A stretch of 64,000 nt of DNA from Burkholderiales bacterium (lineage in GTDB: Bacteria > Pseudomonadota > Gammaproteobacteria > Burkholderiales > Casimicrobiaceae), in the NCBI GenBank assembly GCA_020853025.1, contig JADYZP010000004.1, positions 1-64,000 of the forward strand, read 5' to 3'. The translations under genes were made by a program, and so were the position numbers. Positions 29,367 through 38,815 of the stretch are shown here, piece by piece; position 1 is the stretch's first letter, and the number at the start of each line of letters is the position of its first letter. A model generated the notes under the pieces. The model did no database searches. It had not been told where the DNA came from and saw only the letters and a program-made list of their open reading frames with translations.

Positions 29367-31070
29367 TCAGGCGACCGGCAGCCAATGCTCGACGGTCAAC
29401 TCCAGCGACGCGGTCCCCTGCCATTCGTTGACTTCCGGGCGGAACGCAGCGTGGATATGCGACGGCAGCGGGCTGCTGTGGCGGAACAGGATGGCCTCGA
29501 AGCGCTCGCCGCCGCGTTCCAGCGTCATCTTGGTGTGATCGCCGCCGACGATCCGGGCCGCCACGACCGCGAAGTTGTCGTCGAAGGTGGGCGCCGGCAT
29601 CCCCTGGCCCCAGACGCGCTCGCGCAGCCTCCGCGCCAGGTCGAGCGTCAGCATCCCCTCCGGCAACGCACCGTCGGTCTCGCAGATCCGCGCGAGCTGC
29701 GCCGGCGTCAGCTGCTCGCGGGCGACCGCCTCGAAGGCATCCCGAAACGCGGGCAGCGCCGCCTCGGGCAATGCCAATCCGGCGGCGAAGGCGTGGCCGC
29801 CGAAGCGCAGGATGGTGCCGGGGGCGCGCTTGGTCACGAGATCGAGCGCATCGCGCAGGTGAAAGCCGGGGATCGACCGCCCGGATCCGCGTAACTCGCC
29901 ATCACCGGCCCGCGCGAACACGAATGCCGGGCGATGGAAGCGGTCTTTGAGCCGCGACGCGACGATGCCGACGACGCCCTGATGCCAGTCGGGCCGAAAC
30001 AGGCATACGGTGCACCGCTCGCCGGCCAGGCCGGCGCTCGCCTCGTCGATGTCGGCCAGCGCCTGCTCCTGCATGCCCGCCTCGATGTCGCGCCGTTGCC
30101 GGTTCAGGCGGTCGAGCTCGCGGGCAAGCGCGACGGCTTCGGCTTCTGAGTCGGCCAGCAGGCAGCGGATGCCGATGCTCATGTCGGCGAGGCGCCCGGC
30201 CGCGTTGAGCCGCGGCCCGGCAACGAAGCCGAGATCGGAGGCGGTCGCGCGTCGCACGTCGCGCGCGGCCACGGCGAACAGCGCGGCCACGCCTGGCTGC
30301 GCGCGGCCGGCGCGCAGCCGCGCTAAGCCTTGCTCGACGAAAATGCGGTTGGTCTGGTCGAGCCGCACGACGTCGGCGACGGTGCCCAGCGCGACCAGGT
30401 CGAGGAGCTGGCCCAGATTGGGCTCCGGGCGTCCGGCGAAGGCGCCTGCGGCGCGCAGCCGCGCGCGCGTCGCCAGCAGCGCGTAGAACATGACGCCGAC
30501 GCCCGCGATGTGCTTGCTCGGGAACGCGCAACCCGGTTGGTTGGGATTGACGATGATCGCCGGCGCCGGCAGCGTCGGACCCGGCAGGTGGTGGTCGGTA
30601 ACCAGCACGTCGATGCCGCGCGCCGCCGCGGCCGCGACGCCGTCGACGCTGGCGATGCCGTTGTCGACGGTGACGATGAGGCGCGGATCGCGTTGCGCCG
30701 CCAGGGCAACGATCTCCGGCGTCAGCCCGTAGCCGAACTCGAAGCGGTTGGGCACGATGAAGTCGACTTTTCCACCCATCGCGCGCAGTCCGCGCACGCC
30801 GACCGCGCAGGCGGTCGCGCCGTCGGCATCGTAGTCGGCGACGATCAGGATGCGCTCGCCGTTGCCGATGGCGCGGGCGAGGCGCGCAGCCGCGTCGTCG
30901 ATGCCGCGCAGGCTCGAGTAGGGCGGCAGTGCGGACAGCGAGTGGTCGAGTTCCGCCGCGTGGCGGATGCCGCGCGCCGCGTAGATGCGCGCGAGCACCG
31001 GCGGCAGTCCTTCTGCGGCCAGCGACGCCGTCGCGGCGCCGACAGCGCGGCGGACGATGGCGATGGTCAT
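29367..31070 (-). CDS. recJ: Single-stranded-DNA-specific exonuclease RecJ
   Basis: A 567-residue 5'-3' exonuclease for single-stranded DNA in RecF recombination and mismatch repair. DHH phosphoesterase motifs are present: VADYDADGATA (about 77-87), VTVDNGIAS, and TDHHLPGP with DHH at 159-161. The DHHA1 part has RFGGHAFAAGL, and an OB-fold with EAILFRH follows. The start ATG at 31070 overlaps the upstream stop (ATGA), which fixes it; a longer frame only reads Arg-rich antiphase sequence. The length matches E. coli RecJ (577). Confidence 0.95.
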   Translation of the reverse strand: MTIAIVRRAVGAATASLAAEGLPPVLARIYAARGIRHAAELDHSLSALPPYSSLRGIDDAAARLARAIGNGERILIVADYDADGATACAVGVRGLRAMGGKVDFIVPNRFEFGYGLTPEIVALAAQRDPRLIVTVDNGIASVDGVAAAAARGIDVLVTDHHLPGPTLPAPAIIVNPNQPGCAFPSKHIAGVGVMFYALLATRARLRAAGAFAGRPEPNLGQLLDLVALGTVADVVRLDQTNRIFVEQGLARLRAGRAQPGVAALFAVAARDVRRATASDLGFVAGPRLNAAGRLADMSIGIRCLLADSEAEAVALARELDRLNRQRRDIEAGMQEQALADIDEASAGLAGERCTVCLFRPDWHQGVVGIVASRLKDRFHRPAFVFARAGDGELRGSGRSIPGFHLRDALDLVTKRAPGTILRFGGHAFAAGLALPEAALPAFRDAFEAVAREQLTPAQLARICETDGALPEGMLTLDLARRLRERVWGQGMPAPTFDDNFAVVAARIVGGDHTKMTLERGGERFEAILFRHSSPLPSHIHAAFRPEVNEWQGTASLELTVEHWLPVA

Positions 31071-32059
31071 TCGTCCAGGTCCGCCGTCGGCAGCGCGAAC
31101 GCGGCAAGCGTGATTCGCGCGCGCAGCCGCGCCCAAGCGGATGGCGTGCGTGCCGTCCAGACAGCGGCGGCATCGCGGCCGTCGGCGATCAAAGCAAGTG
31201 CTCCGACGTCGCCGCGTTCGAGTGCGACGACCGCGGGTCCGAGCCATGCATCGGCGAGCGTGGCCAGATCGCGCGTGTCGATGACGGGGGGGCACACGAC
31301 GATCGCGTCGGCGTCGTGCGGCAGCAAGGAAAAGCCGGCGGGCGTGGCGCCGGCCGTATGGCGCGAGCGGGACGCGAGTCCGCGTGCGACGTCGCCGCTA
31401 CGCCCCGGTGGCGCGAAGATCCGCGCGTCGACGACCCCCGGTGCAGACGGTGCCCGACCGCCGCCCCAGAACCAGACGCTGGTGACCGGCAGGAGACCCG
31501 CGCGTTCGCGCTCGTCGTTGACCGCATGGCCGTGCAGCAGCATTTGCACTTCCGCCATCCAGCGTCGCCATCGGCCACCGAAGTCGCCGCGCGGCAAATG
31601 TGCGGCGATGGCGCCGCGCATCATCGGCAGCGGCGTCGCCTCCGCAGGCGCGACGTCGCCCGAGAGCAGAAACCATGTATCTGGGCGCGGCGCGGCAAAG
31701 ATGAGGCCGTCGTTCGCGAAATGCCCGTTCAGCGTCGCGATCAGCGCCAGCGCCTGGGCCGGCGCGAGGTCGTCGATGCGTCCTTCGAGCAGCACGGTGT
31801 CGCGGCCGGCGACCAGCGCGACAGGATCGGCGAATTGCACGTTCGAGCTTCCCGGATCGAGGCCAGCGCCGAGTGCGGCGAGCGGCGCGGCGGCGCGCGC
31901 AGGCGCGCCGCCTGCGGCGGCAATCAACGCCTGCGCCAGACCCTCCGGCGCCGCGACAACGCAGTGCGCATAGGCGGCGATACGGGCGAGCGGGGCGATC
32001 GAGGCGAGTACCAAAGGCTCGACGGCGAGCAGTCCCGGGACGACGAGGGTGAAACGCAT
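31067..32059 (-). CDS. RpfE-like conserved protein upstream of recJ
   Basis: A 330-residue protein with no signal peptide or clear catalytic motif by eye. It starts MRFTLVVPGLLAV and contains conserved-looking stretches ARAAAPLAALGAGLDPGS, WFLLSGD, WRRWMAEVQMLLHGHAVN cut here, and GLLPVTSVWFWGGG. This resembles the RpfE-type family, which in Xanthomonas and many betaproteobacteria sits next to recJ and is sometimes labelled as phosphoglycerate mutase-like. It overlaps recJ by four bases, so expression is coupled. Its biochemical role is unknown. A GTG two codons upstream is possible. Confidence 0.6.
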   Translation of the reverse strand: MRFTLVVPGLLAVEPLVLASIAPLARIAAYAHCVVAAPEGLAQALIAAAGGAPARAAAPLAALGAGLDPGSSNVQFADPVALVAGRDTVLLEGRIDDLAPAQALALIATLNGHFANDGLIFAAPRPDTWFLLSGDVAPAEATPLPMMRGAIAAHLPRGDFGGRWRRWMAEVQMLLHGHAVNDERERAGLLPVTSVWFWGGGRAPSAPGVVDARIFAPPGRSGDVARGLASRSRHTAGATPAGFSLLPHDADAIVVCPPVIDTRDLATLADAWLGPAVVALERGDVGALALIADGRDAAAVWTARTPSAWARLRARITLAAFALPTADLDE

Positions 32060-32184
32060 GGACACAATTCCCGCGGATGTCGCGAAACCGGCGGCGGGCG
32101 AGCGGAGTCTAGCATGCGATAATCATCCGCTTTCGCGAAGGCGAACGCGCGCCGCCATCCGCGAAACTCCCAGGAACCGGTCCC

Positions 32185-33432
32185 TTGTCGCCCTACGAGC
32201 TCGCCGTCGGCCTGCGCTACACGCGCGCCCGCAAGGGCTCGGGTCGCAACACCTTCATTTCCTTCATTTCGCTGATGTCGATGGCTGGCATCGCGCTCGG
32301 CGTCGCGGCGCTGATCGTCGTGCTGTCGGTGATGAACGGCTTCCAGCAGGAGCTGCGCAACCGCATCCTGTCGGTGGCGTCGCACATCGAGATCCGCGGC
32401 GTTCCGCAGCTCGCCGACTGGCAGTCGATCGCGGCGCTGGCGCAGACCCAGCCGCGGGTGCTGGCGGCGGCGCCGTATGTGCTGGGGCAGGCGATGCTCT
32501 CCGCCGGTGACGTCAACCGCGGCGTGATCATCCGCGGCATCGATCCCGCGCGCGAGGATACGGTGGCGGATATCGGACGCCACATGCGGCAGGGTGCGCT
32601 TCGCGACCTGAAGCCCGGAGGCTTCGGCATCGTCCTCGGCAGCGAGCTCGCGCGCGCGCTGGGCGTGGCGGTCGGCGATTCGGTGGTCGTGATCACGCCG
32701 CAGGGCACGATCACTCCAGCGGGTACGCTGCCGCGCCTGAAAACTTTCCAGGTGATCGGCGTGTTCGAAGTCGGCATGTACGAATTCGATAGCGGGCTGG
32801 CGTTGATCGACATCGAAGACGCGCAGCGTCTGTATCGCATCGCCGGAGTTTCGGGTGTGCGCCTCAAGCTCGACGACCTCTTCGCGGCGCCGCAGGTGGC
32901 GCGCGAACTGTGGCAGAAGATGCCGGTGCAGGCCGAGGTGCGCGACTGGACGCTCAACCACGCCAACTTCTTTCGCGCCGTCGCCATCGAGAAGCGCGTC
33001 ATGTTCATCATCCTGACGCTGATCGTCGCCGTGGCCGCGTTCAACATCGTGTCGGCGCAGGTGATGGTCGTGACCGACAAGCAGGCCGACATCGCGATCC
33101 TGCGCACGCTCGGCGCGGCACCGTCGTCGATCATGGCGATCTTCATCGTGCAGGGTGCGCTGATCGGCATGATCGGCACCGCGATCGGCGTCGCCGGCGG
33201 CATCTTGCTGGCGCTCAACATCGGCACCGTCGTGCCGTTCATCGAGCGGATGCTAAACGTGCAGTTCCTCGACAAGTCGGTCTATTACATCAGCGACCTG
33301 CCGTCGGACCTGCAGCGCGGCGACGTCGTGACCATCGCCGGCATCGCGCTGTTCCTGGCGCTCATCGCCACGCTCTATCCGGCGTGGAAGGCCGCCCGCG
33401 TCAATCCCGCCGAGGCCTTGCGCTATGAATGA
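32185..33432 (+). CDS. lolC: Lipoprotein-releasing ABC transporter permease (LolC/E type)
   Basis: A 415-residue inner-membrane protein that frees outer-membrane lipoproteins for LolA. An N-terminal helix ([30 protein letters not shown] cut: residues about 25-54) is followed by a large periplasmic MacB-like domain, then three FtsX-type helices from about 272 on ([20 protein letters not shown]). The start is a TTG ([14 protein letters not shown]) with AGGAA upstream. Only one permease is present with lolD, so it may act as a homodimer, as in LolF-type systems, or pair with a distant LolE. Confidence 0.93.
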   Translation: MSPYELAVGLRYTRARKGSGRNTFISFISLMSMAGIALGVAALIVVLSVMNGFQQELRNRILSVASHIEIRGVPQLADWQSIAALAQTQPRVLAAAPYVLGQAMLSAGDVNRGVIIRGIDPAREDTVADIGRHMRQGALRDLKPGGFGIVLGSELARALGVAVGDSVVVITPQGTITPAGTLPRLKTFQVIGVFEVGMYEFDSGLALIDIEDAQRLYRIAGVSGVRLKLDDLFAAPQVARELWQKMPVQAEVRDWTLNHANFFRAVAIEKRVMFIILTLIVAVAAFNIVSAQVMVVTDKQADIAILRTLGAAPSSIMAIFIVQGALIGMIGTAIGVAGGILLALNIGTVVPFIERMLNVQFLDKSVYYISDLPSDLQRGDVVTIAGIALFLALIATLYPAWKAARVNPAEALRYE

Positions 33433-34135
33433 GCGCCGCGACGCCGCCGCGGGGGATTCACACCCGCCACCGGTGGTCGCTTGCCGCCGCCTAGCCAAGA
33501 CGTACACCAGCGGTCCTGCACCCGTCCAGGTGCTGACCGGCGTCGATCTCGCCGTGCGCCGCGGAGAGCGCGTCGCGATCGTCGGCGCGTCCGGCTCCGG
33601 CAAGAGCACGCTGTTGCACCTGATCGGCGGACTCGACGCACCGAGCGGCGGCGAAGTGCGCATCGACGGCGCCGACGTCGCGTCGCTGTCTGAAGCCGAA
33701 CGCGGCCAGCTGCGCAATCGCGCGCTCGGCTTCATCTACCAGTTCCACCATCTGCTGCCCGAATTCTCCGCGCTGGAGAACGTCGCGATGCCGCTGCTGA
33801 TCCGTCGGATGTCGCCGTCTGCCGCGACGGCCGAGGCGGCATCGATACTCGAAAGGGTGGGACTCGGGCACCGGCTGGCGCACCGTCCCGGCGAACTGTC
33901 CGGCGGAGAGCGCCAGCGGGTGGCGCTCGCGCGCGCGCTCGTGACCCGGCCGCGCTGCGTACTCGCCGATGAGCCTACCGGCAACCTCGACCACAAGACG
34001 GCCGCGCAGGTCTTCGATCTGATGCTCGAGCAAAACGCACTCGTCGGCACCGCGCTGGTGATCGTCACGCATGACCAGGAGCTGGCGGCGCGGGCGGATC
34101 GTACGCTGCGACTGGTCGACGGACTTCTGCGCTGA
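33425..34135 (+). CDS. lolD: Lipoprotein-releasing system ATP-binding protein
   Basis: A 236-residue ATPase of the Lol system. Walker [10 protein letters not shown] is at 54-62, the signature LSGGERQR at 158-165 and DEPTGNLD shortly after; [20 protein letters not shown] is characteristic of LolD, where the H-H-L-L stretch distinguishes it from MacB. It overlaps the permease gene by eight bases. It faces a DNA glycosylase gene across 26 bases. Confidence 0.95.
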   Translation: MNERRDAAAGDSHPPPVVACRRLAKTYTSGPAPVQVLTGVDLAVRRGERVAIVGASGSGKSTLLHLIGGLDAPSGGEVRIDGADVASLSEAERGQLRNRALGFIYQFHHLLPEFSALENVAMPLLIRRMSPSAATAEAASILERVGLGHRLAHRPGELSGGERQRVALARALVTRPRCVLADEPTGNLDHKTAAQVFDLMLEQNALVGTALVIVTHDQELAARADRTLRLVDGLLR

Positions 34136-34161
34136 CGGCGGCGCGGACGACGAGACGGCGA

Positions 34162-34797
34162 TCAGTACTCGACCGGGATCGGATCGAGCGAACGCCACAG
34201 ATACCACGTCGCCACGCTGCGGTAGGGCGCCCAGCGCTCGCCGAAGGCGCGCAGTTCGGCCGGCGGCATGCGGTTGCCGGCATGATAGTGGAGGGCGACG
34301 GCCTTCTGCAGGCCGATGTCGCCGACCGGAAAGATGTCGGGGCGCAGCTCGTGAAAGATGAGGAACATCTCGGCGGTCCAGCGGCCGATGCCCTTGACGT
34401 CGACGAGACGTTCGATCAGCGCTTCATCGGCCAGCGCCGGCCAGTCGCGCGAATCGAGCGTGCCCGACCGGAAATGGCGCGCGAGATCGCGCAGGTACGA
34501 CGCCTTGCGCTCGGAGAGTCCGACGCGCCGCAGCGTGGACATCCGAACGCGACCGACGCGTACGGGGTCGATCGCCACCGGCACGCCGGCGCCGCCGGTG
34601 GCGACCACCAGGCGATCCCAGATCGATTGCGCGGCCTTGACCGAGATCTGCTGGCCAACGATCGCACGCGCGAGCGTCGTGAAGGGATCGCCGCGACGGA
34701 CAAGGTGAATGCCGGGGTGCGCGTCGATGAGCCGCCCGAGCACGCGATCGCCATCGGCGAGTGCGCGCGCGGCAACGTCCCAGTAGAGCGGCTTCAC
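34162..34797 (-). CDS. DNA-3-methyladenine glycosylase (AlkA-like, HhH-GPD)
   Basis: A 211-residue base-excision repair enzyme that removes alkylated purines. TLARAIVGQQISVKAAQSIW opens the fold; the helix-hairpin-helix LVDVKGIGRWTAE is at 131-143 and the catalytic Asp160 in FPVGDIGL. It lacks the extra N-terminal domain of E. coli AlkA (282 aa), like the short Mag/AlkA proteins of many bacteria. GTG 34797 is preferred because AAGG lies nine bases upstream and the product starts MKPLYWDVAARAL; GTG 34830 would add eleven residues. No ada gene is near. Confidence 0.9.
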   Translation of the reverse strand: MKPLYWDVAARALADGDRVLGRLIDAHPGIHLVRRGDPFTTLARAIVGQQISVKAAQSIWDRLVVATGGAGVPVAIDPVRVGRVRMSTLRRVGLSERKASYLRDLARHFRSGTLDSRDWPALADEALIERLVDVKGIGRWTAEMFLIFHELRPDIFPVGDIGLQKAVALHYHAGNRMPPAELRAFGERWAPYRSVATWYLWRSLDPIPVEY

Positions 34798-34993
34798 GAT
34801 GCCTTCGCAATCGCGAGGGCATTCGTCCACCCCGTCGGGCGCGCACTTCGTTCACGCAGGAAGAGCGATGGGGTGAGGGTCCGTTTCATGCGTCTCCGAC
34901 GGCGCGCGCAGCGCGGCGAACTGCTGCAATGCTACAGTAACAGGATTTGGTTTTCAGGCAGTCCCCGATGGTCGCAGCAGCGGAAACACAGGC

Positions 34994-36838
34994 GTGAAAG
35001 AGAGTAGTGCGGGAGGGTGCGGTACGGGCGGCAGCCTCGCGGACGACGATCCCGTGACCTCCCGGCGCGCATGGCGCAGTCGAACGCTCGCCTTTGCCCT
35101 TTGGCTGTGCGCGCTTGCCACGCCGGCCTTCGGTGCGGCGGACCCCGCAAAGGTGCTGCGCATCACCTTCGAGGTGGCCGAATCCGGGTTCGACCCGGTT
35201 CGCGTCTCGGACAACTATTCCGCCACCGTCAACGAAGCCATCTTCGAGAGGCTCCTGACCTACGACTACCTCGCGCGTCCGGCCAGGCTGGCGCCGATGA
35301 CCGCCGAGGCGATGCCGGAGGTGGCCGATGGTGGCCGCACGTACACGTTCCGCCTGCGCCGCGGCATCCACTTCACGCCCGATCCGGCGTTCGGCGGACA
35401 CCCGCGCGAACTCGTCGCGCAGGACTACGTCTACACGTTCATGCGCTTTCTGGACCCGAAGAACCGCGCGCCCTACGCGTTCCTGCTGGAGGGCAAGATC
35501 GAGGGCCTGGACAAGCTTGCGGCGGCGGCGAAGCAATCGGGGCGCTTCGACTACGACGCCAGGCTAGCCGATCTCGAGGCCGTCGATCGCTATACGCTGC
35601 GCATCAGGCTCGCGCGCCCGGATTTCAATTTTCCGTACATCGTCGCGCATACGTCATTCGGCGCCGTCGCCCGCGAAGTGATCGAGGCCTACAGCGGCCA
35701 GACCGACGCGCACCCGGTGGGCACCGGGGCCTACCAACTGAAGCAATGGAAGCGGGCATCGAAGATCGTGCTCGAAGCCAACCCCGGCTATCGCGGCTTC
35801 ACGTGGGACTTCACCGGTAACAACGGCGACGCCTGGGATGCGGCGCTGATCGACGCGATGAAGGGCAGGTCGATGCCGCAGATCGGACGCGTCGAGATCT
35901 CGATCATGGAGGAATTCCAGTCGCAATGGCTCGCTTTCCGCCAACAGCAGATCGACCTCCTCAACCTGCCGTCGACCTTCCGCACCGACGCCTTCGGGCA
36001 CGACGACCGGCTGAAGCCGGAATTCGTCGACCAACGCGTCTCGGTGTACAGCTTCATCGCCCCGGAGATCATCTACGCGTATTTCAACATGCTCGATCCT
36101 CTGGTCGGCGGCTTCGCCCGGGACAAGATCGCGCTGCGACGAGCGATGATCCTGGGTTACAGGCTCGAAGAGGACATCAACGTCATCCGACGCAGGATGG
36201 CGGTGGTGGCGGAAATGCCGGTACCCGTCGGCGTCGTCGGGCACGATCCTGCGTATCGCTCGATCAATCAGCGCGATCCCGCACTCGCCAACCGGCTGCT
36301 CGACCATTTCGGCTATGCGAAGGGGAAGGACGGCTATCGGACCACGCCGGACGGCAAGCCGTTGGTCGTCCGCTACGCCAACAGCGGCAGCGTCGTCGAC
36401 CGCGAGCATGGCGAATTGTGGAAGAAGTCGATGGACGCCATCGGCATCAACCTGCAGGTCGACGTGGCACCCTTCGGCGAAAACCTGAAAGCGGCGAAGG
36501 CGTGCAAGCTGATGATGTGGGAGTCGGCGTGGGGTGCCGACTACCCGGACGGCGACAACTTCATGCAACTGCTCTATGGACCCAACACCGGACAGAGCAA
36601 CAATGGCTGTTACCAGTCTGCGGCCTTCGATGCGTTCTACGAGAAGTCGCGGACGCTCCCCGATTCGCCGGAACGCAATCGGCTGTTTCTCGAAATGTCA
36701 CGGCAGATGGAGGTCGACGGCGCGTGGAGCCTGCACCTGTCGCGCGAGCGACGCTGGCTGATCCGGCCATGGGTGCGAGGCTTCAAGCGGCATCCGATCC
36801 TCCATGCCGAGTGGCAGTACATGGATATCGAGAGATGA
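34994..36838 (+). CDS. Peptide ABC transporter substrate-binding protein (family 5), first of tandem pair
   Basis: A 614-residue periplasmic binding protein. After a polar 30-residue lead, a signal peptide (TLAFALWLCALATPAFG) ends before AADPAKVLRITFEVAESGFDP. SBP_bac_5 features continue to the end HPILHAEWQYMDIER. The C-terminal third holds SAWGADYPDGDNFMQLLYGP, close to the next gene's IADYPDGDNFMQLFYGP, so the two arose by duplication. The start is a GTG; a second GTG at 35054 would give a shorter leader. It is the first gene of a five-gene peptide transporter operon and overlaps the next gene by four bases (ATGA). Confidence 0.88.
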   Translation: MKESSAGGCGTGGSLADDDPVTSRRAWRSRTLAFALWLCALATPAFGAADPAKVLRITFEVAESGFDPVRVSDNYSATVNEAIFERLLTYDYLARPARLAPMTAEAMPEVADGGRTYTFRLRRGIHFTPDPAFGGHPRELVAQDYVYTFMRFLDPKNRAPYAFLLEGKIEGLDKLAAAAKQSGRFDYDARLADLEAVDRYTLRIRLARPDFNFPYIVAHTSFGAVAREVIEAYSGQTDAHPVGTGAYQLKQWKRASKIVLEANPGYRGFTWDFTGNNGDAWDAALIDAMKGRSMPQIGRVEISIMEEFQSQWLAFRQQQIDLLNLPSTFRTDAFGHDDRLKPEFVDQRVSVYSFIAPEIIYAYFNMLDPLVGGFARDKIALRRAMILGYRLEEDINVIRRRMAVVAEMPVPVGVVGHDPAYRSINQRDPALANRLLDHFGYAKGKDGYRTTPDGKPLVVRYANSGSVVDREHGELWKKSMDAIGINLQVDVAPFGENLKAAKACKLMMWESAWGADYPDGDNFMQLLYGPNTGQSNNGCYQSAAFDAFYEKSRTLPDSPERNRLFLEMSRQMEVDGAWSLHLSRERRWLIRPWVRGFKRHPILHAEWQYMDIER

Positions 36839-38793
36839 AGAACTCACGTACCGCGTATACCAGGGCCCGCAATCCAAATGCCGTCATCCCCGCGCTCGCG
36901 GGCAATGTCGTCATCCCCGCGCACGCGGGGATCCAGTGTCTTGCTCGGTACGCCGCTGGGTCCCCGCTTTCGCGGGGACGACGGAGGAATTTTGGCATCT
37001 ATGCTCCGTATGCGAAGTCTCTGCTGATTTCCCTGCTCGCGGCGATATGCATGCTGGCGCAAATCAGCTCTGCGAAAGCCGCCGATCCGCGCAAGGTGTT
37101 CCGCGACGTGTTTCCGGTGGCCGAGACGGGCTTCGATCCGGCAGCCGTCCACGATCTGTACTCGGCGGGCGTCGTGCGGGCGATTTTCGAGACGCTCTAC
37201 ACCTACGACTACCTCGCCCGTCCCGCCAAGCTGGTGCCGCAGGCCGCCGACGGCATGCCGCAGGTCAGCGACGACGGCAAGACCTATACGATCAAGCTCA
37301 AGCGCGGCATACAGTTCGCCGCCGATCCGGCGTTCGGAGGCAAGAAACGCGAGCTGACCGCAGACGACGTCGTTTATTCGTTCAAGCGCATTATCGACCC
37401 GAAAATACGCTCGCCGTACGCATTCCTGCTCGAAGGCAAGATCGTCGGCCTCGACGACGCGGCCGCCGCCGCCAAGAAGTCGGGCCGCTTCGACTACGAC
37501 AAAAAAATTCCCGGCCTCGAAGTCATCGACCGCTATACGGTGCGCTTTCGCCTGAACGACACCGACTACAACCTGCCGTACGTGCTGGCGCACGAATCAA
37601 CGGCGCTGATGGCGCGCGAAGTCATCGAGAAGTACGCCGAGTCCGACGGTCGCGCGATGAGCAACCCGGTCGGCACCGGACCCTACAAGCTCGGCAAGTG
37701 GGTGCGCAGTTCGAAGATCGTGCTCGACGCGAATCCAGACTATCGCGGCTTCGTCTGGGACTTCGCGCCGCAATCGCCCGGCGACGACAAGCTGGTCGCG
37801 CAGATGAAGGGCAAGAAGATGCCGGCGGTCGGCCGCATCGAGATCAGCGTCATGGAGGAGGATCAGGCGCGCTGGCTCGCGTTCCAGGGCGGCGAGCTCG
37901 ACACCATGAACATGGAGGGCCCGCTGGCGCCCAACGCGATCGGGCTCGACGGCAAGGTGAAGCCCGAACTCGCGGCTCGTGGAATCCGGGTTGACCACTA
38001 CGTCGATCCGGAGATCCAGTACATCTACTGGAACATGCTCGACCCGCAAGTCGGCGGCCTCACAAAAGACAAGATCGCGCTGCGCCGGGCACTCGCCATG
38101 TCCTACGACGTCGACGAGGAGATCCGTGTCATTCGCAATGGACAGGCAATCGAGGCGGCGTACCCGATTCCGCAGGGGGTCGTCGGCCACGTGCCGAACT
38201 GGAAAAGCACGATCAAGTATGATCCGGCCGCCGCCAACGCTTTGCTCGATCGCTTCGGCTACAAACGCGGCGCGGACGGCTGGCGCACCTGGCCCGACGG
38301 AAAACCCATGACGATCAAGTACGCGTCGCGGCCGGACACGCTGGGTCGGCAGCAGGAGGAACTGGTGAAGAAATCCTACGACGCCATCGGTGTGCGGATG
38401 CTGGGCGTGAAGGACAAGTTTCCGGAACTGCTGAAGCTCGAGAAGCAGTGCAAGCTCGAGAGCCGCACCGCGGCATGGATCGCCGACTATCCGGATGGCG
38501 ACAACTTCATGCAGCTCTTCTACGGACCGAATTCGTACCAGAGCAACAACGCCTGCGCGACGATTCCCGAATACGATGCGCTGTACAGGAAGTCGGTGAA
38601 GACACCACCCGGCCCCGAGCGCGACCGGATGTATCGGGAGATGACGCGGATCCTCGAAGGCTACGCGCCGCACCGGATGACCACCAGCCGCTACCGCAAC
38701 CAGCTGATCCAGCCGCGTGTCGAAGGCTATCGCAAGCATCCGATCCTGACGTCGACGTGGCAGTACATCGACGTCGCGCCGGATCGCAACTAG
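36835..38793 (+). CDS. Peptide ABC transporter substrate-binding protein (family 5), second copy with repeat-extended leader
   Basis: A 652-residue periplasmic binding protein, paralogue of its upstream neighbour. The true signal peptide core (KSLLISLLAAICMLAQISSAKA cut: residues about 61-82) begins far inside the frame. Residues 16-52 (AVIPALAGN, VIPAHAGIQ, SPLSRGRRRN) are the translation of a dispersed palindromic repeat. No other in-frame start exists before the hydrophobic core, so either the extended leader is used from ATG 36835 or export is impaired. The mature part starts ADPRKVFRDVFPVAETGFDP and ends WQYIDVAPDRN. Two binding proteins for one channel would widen substrate range. Confidence 0.85.
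   Translation: MKNSRTAYTRARNPNAVIPALAGNVVIPAHAGIQCLARYAAGSPLSRGRRRNFGIYAPYAKSLLISLLAAICMLAQISSAKAADPRKVFRDVFPVAETGFDPAAVHDLYSAGVVRAIFETLYTYDYLARPAKLVPQAADGMPQVSDDGKTYTIKLKRGIQFAADPAFGGKKRELTADDVVYSFKRIIDPKIRSPYAFLLEGKIVGLDDAAAAAKKSGRFDYDKKIPGLEVIDRYTVRFRLNDTDYNLPYVLAHESTALMAREVIEKYAESDGRAMSNPVGTGPYKLGKWVRSSKIVLDANPDYRGFVWDFAPQSPGDDKLVAQMKGKKMPAVGRIEISVMEEDQARWLAFQGGELDTMNMEGPLAPNAIGLDGKVKPELAARGIRVDHYVDPEIQYIYWNMLDPQVGGLTKDKIALRRALAMSYDVDEEIRVIRNGQAIEAAYPIPQGVVGHVPNWKSTIKYDPAAANALLDRFGYKRGADGWRTWPDGKPMTIKYASRPDTLGRQQEELVKKSYDAIGVRMLGVKDKFPELLKLEKQCKLESRTAAWIADYPDGDNFMQLFYGPNSYQSNNACATIPEYDALYRKSVKTPPGPERDRMYREMTRILEGYAPHRMTTSRYRNQLIQPRVEGYRKHPILTSTWQYIDVAPDRN
36881..36984. repeat. Dispersed palindromic repeat (dRS3/NIME-like) inside a binding-protein gene
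   Basis: Three hairpin arms occur in a row: CATCCCCGCGCTCGCGGG (from 36884), CATCCCCGCGCACGCGGGG (from 36912) ending ATCCAG, and a closing arm GTCCCCGCTTTCGCGGGGAC (36960-36979) in opposite sense. The first copy is partial, the other two form a full unit with about 20 bases between. The same arm occurs at 44868. The layout resembles the small palindromic repeats (dRS3 and kin) scattered in beta- and gammaproteobacterial genomes. Confidence 0.75.
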
Positions 38794-38815
38794 CGGCCGC
38801 ACAAGGGGACGAGGC

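Noticed and set aside
35926-36834. Long upstream in-frame extension of the second binding protein (a 955-codon frame)
   Set aside because: The extension is the antiphase reading of the first binding-protein gene; it is Arg/Gln/Gly-rich and ends exactly where the real gene starts with an ATGA overlap.
36881-36984. CRISPR-like repeats
   Set aside because: The units are palindromic arms with no regular unique spacers, there are only three, and no cas genes are present; a dispersed palindromic repeat explains them.
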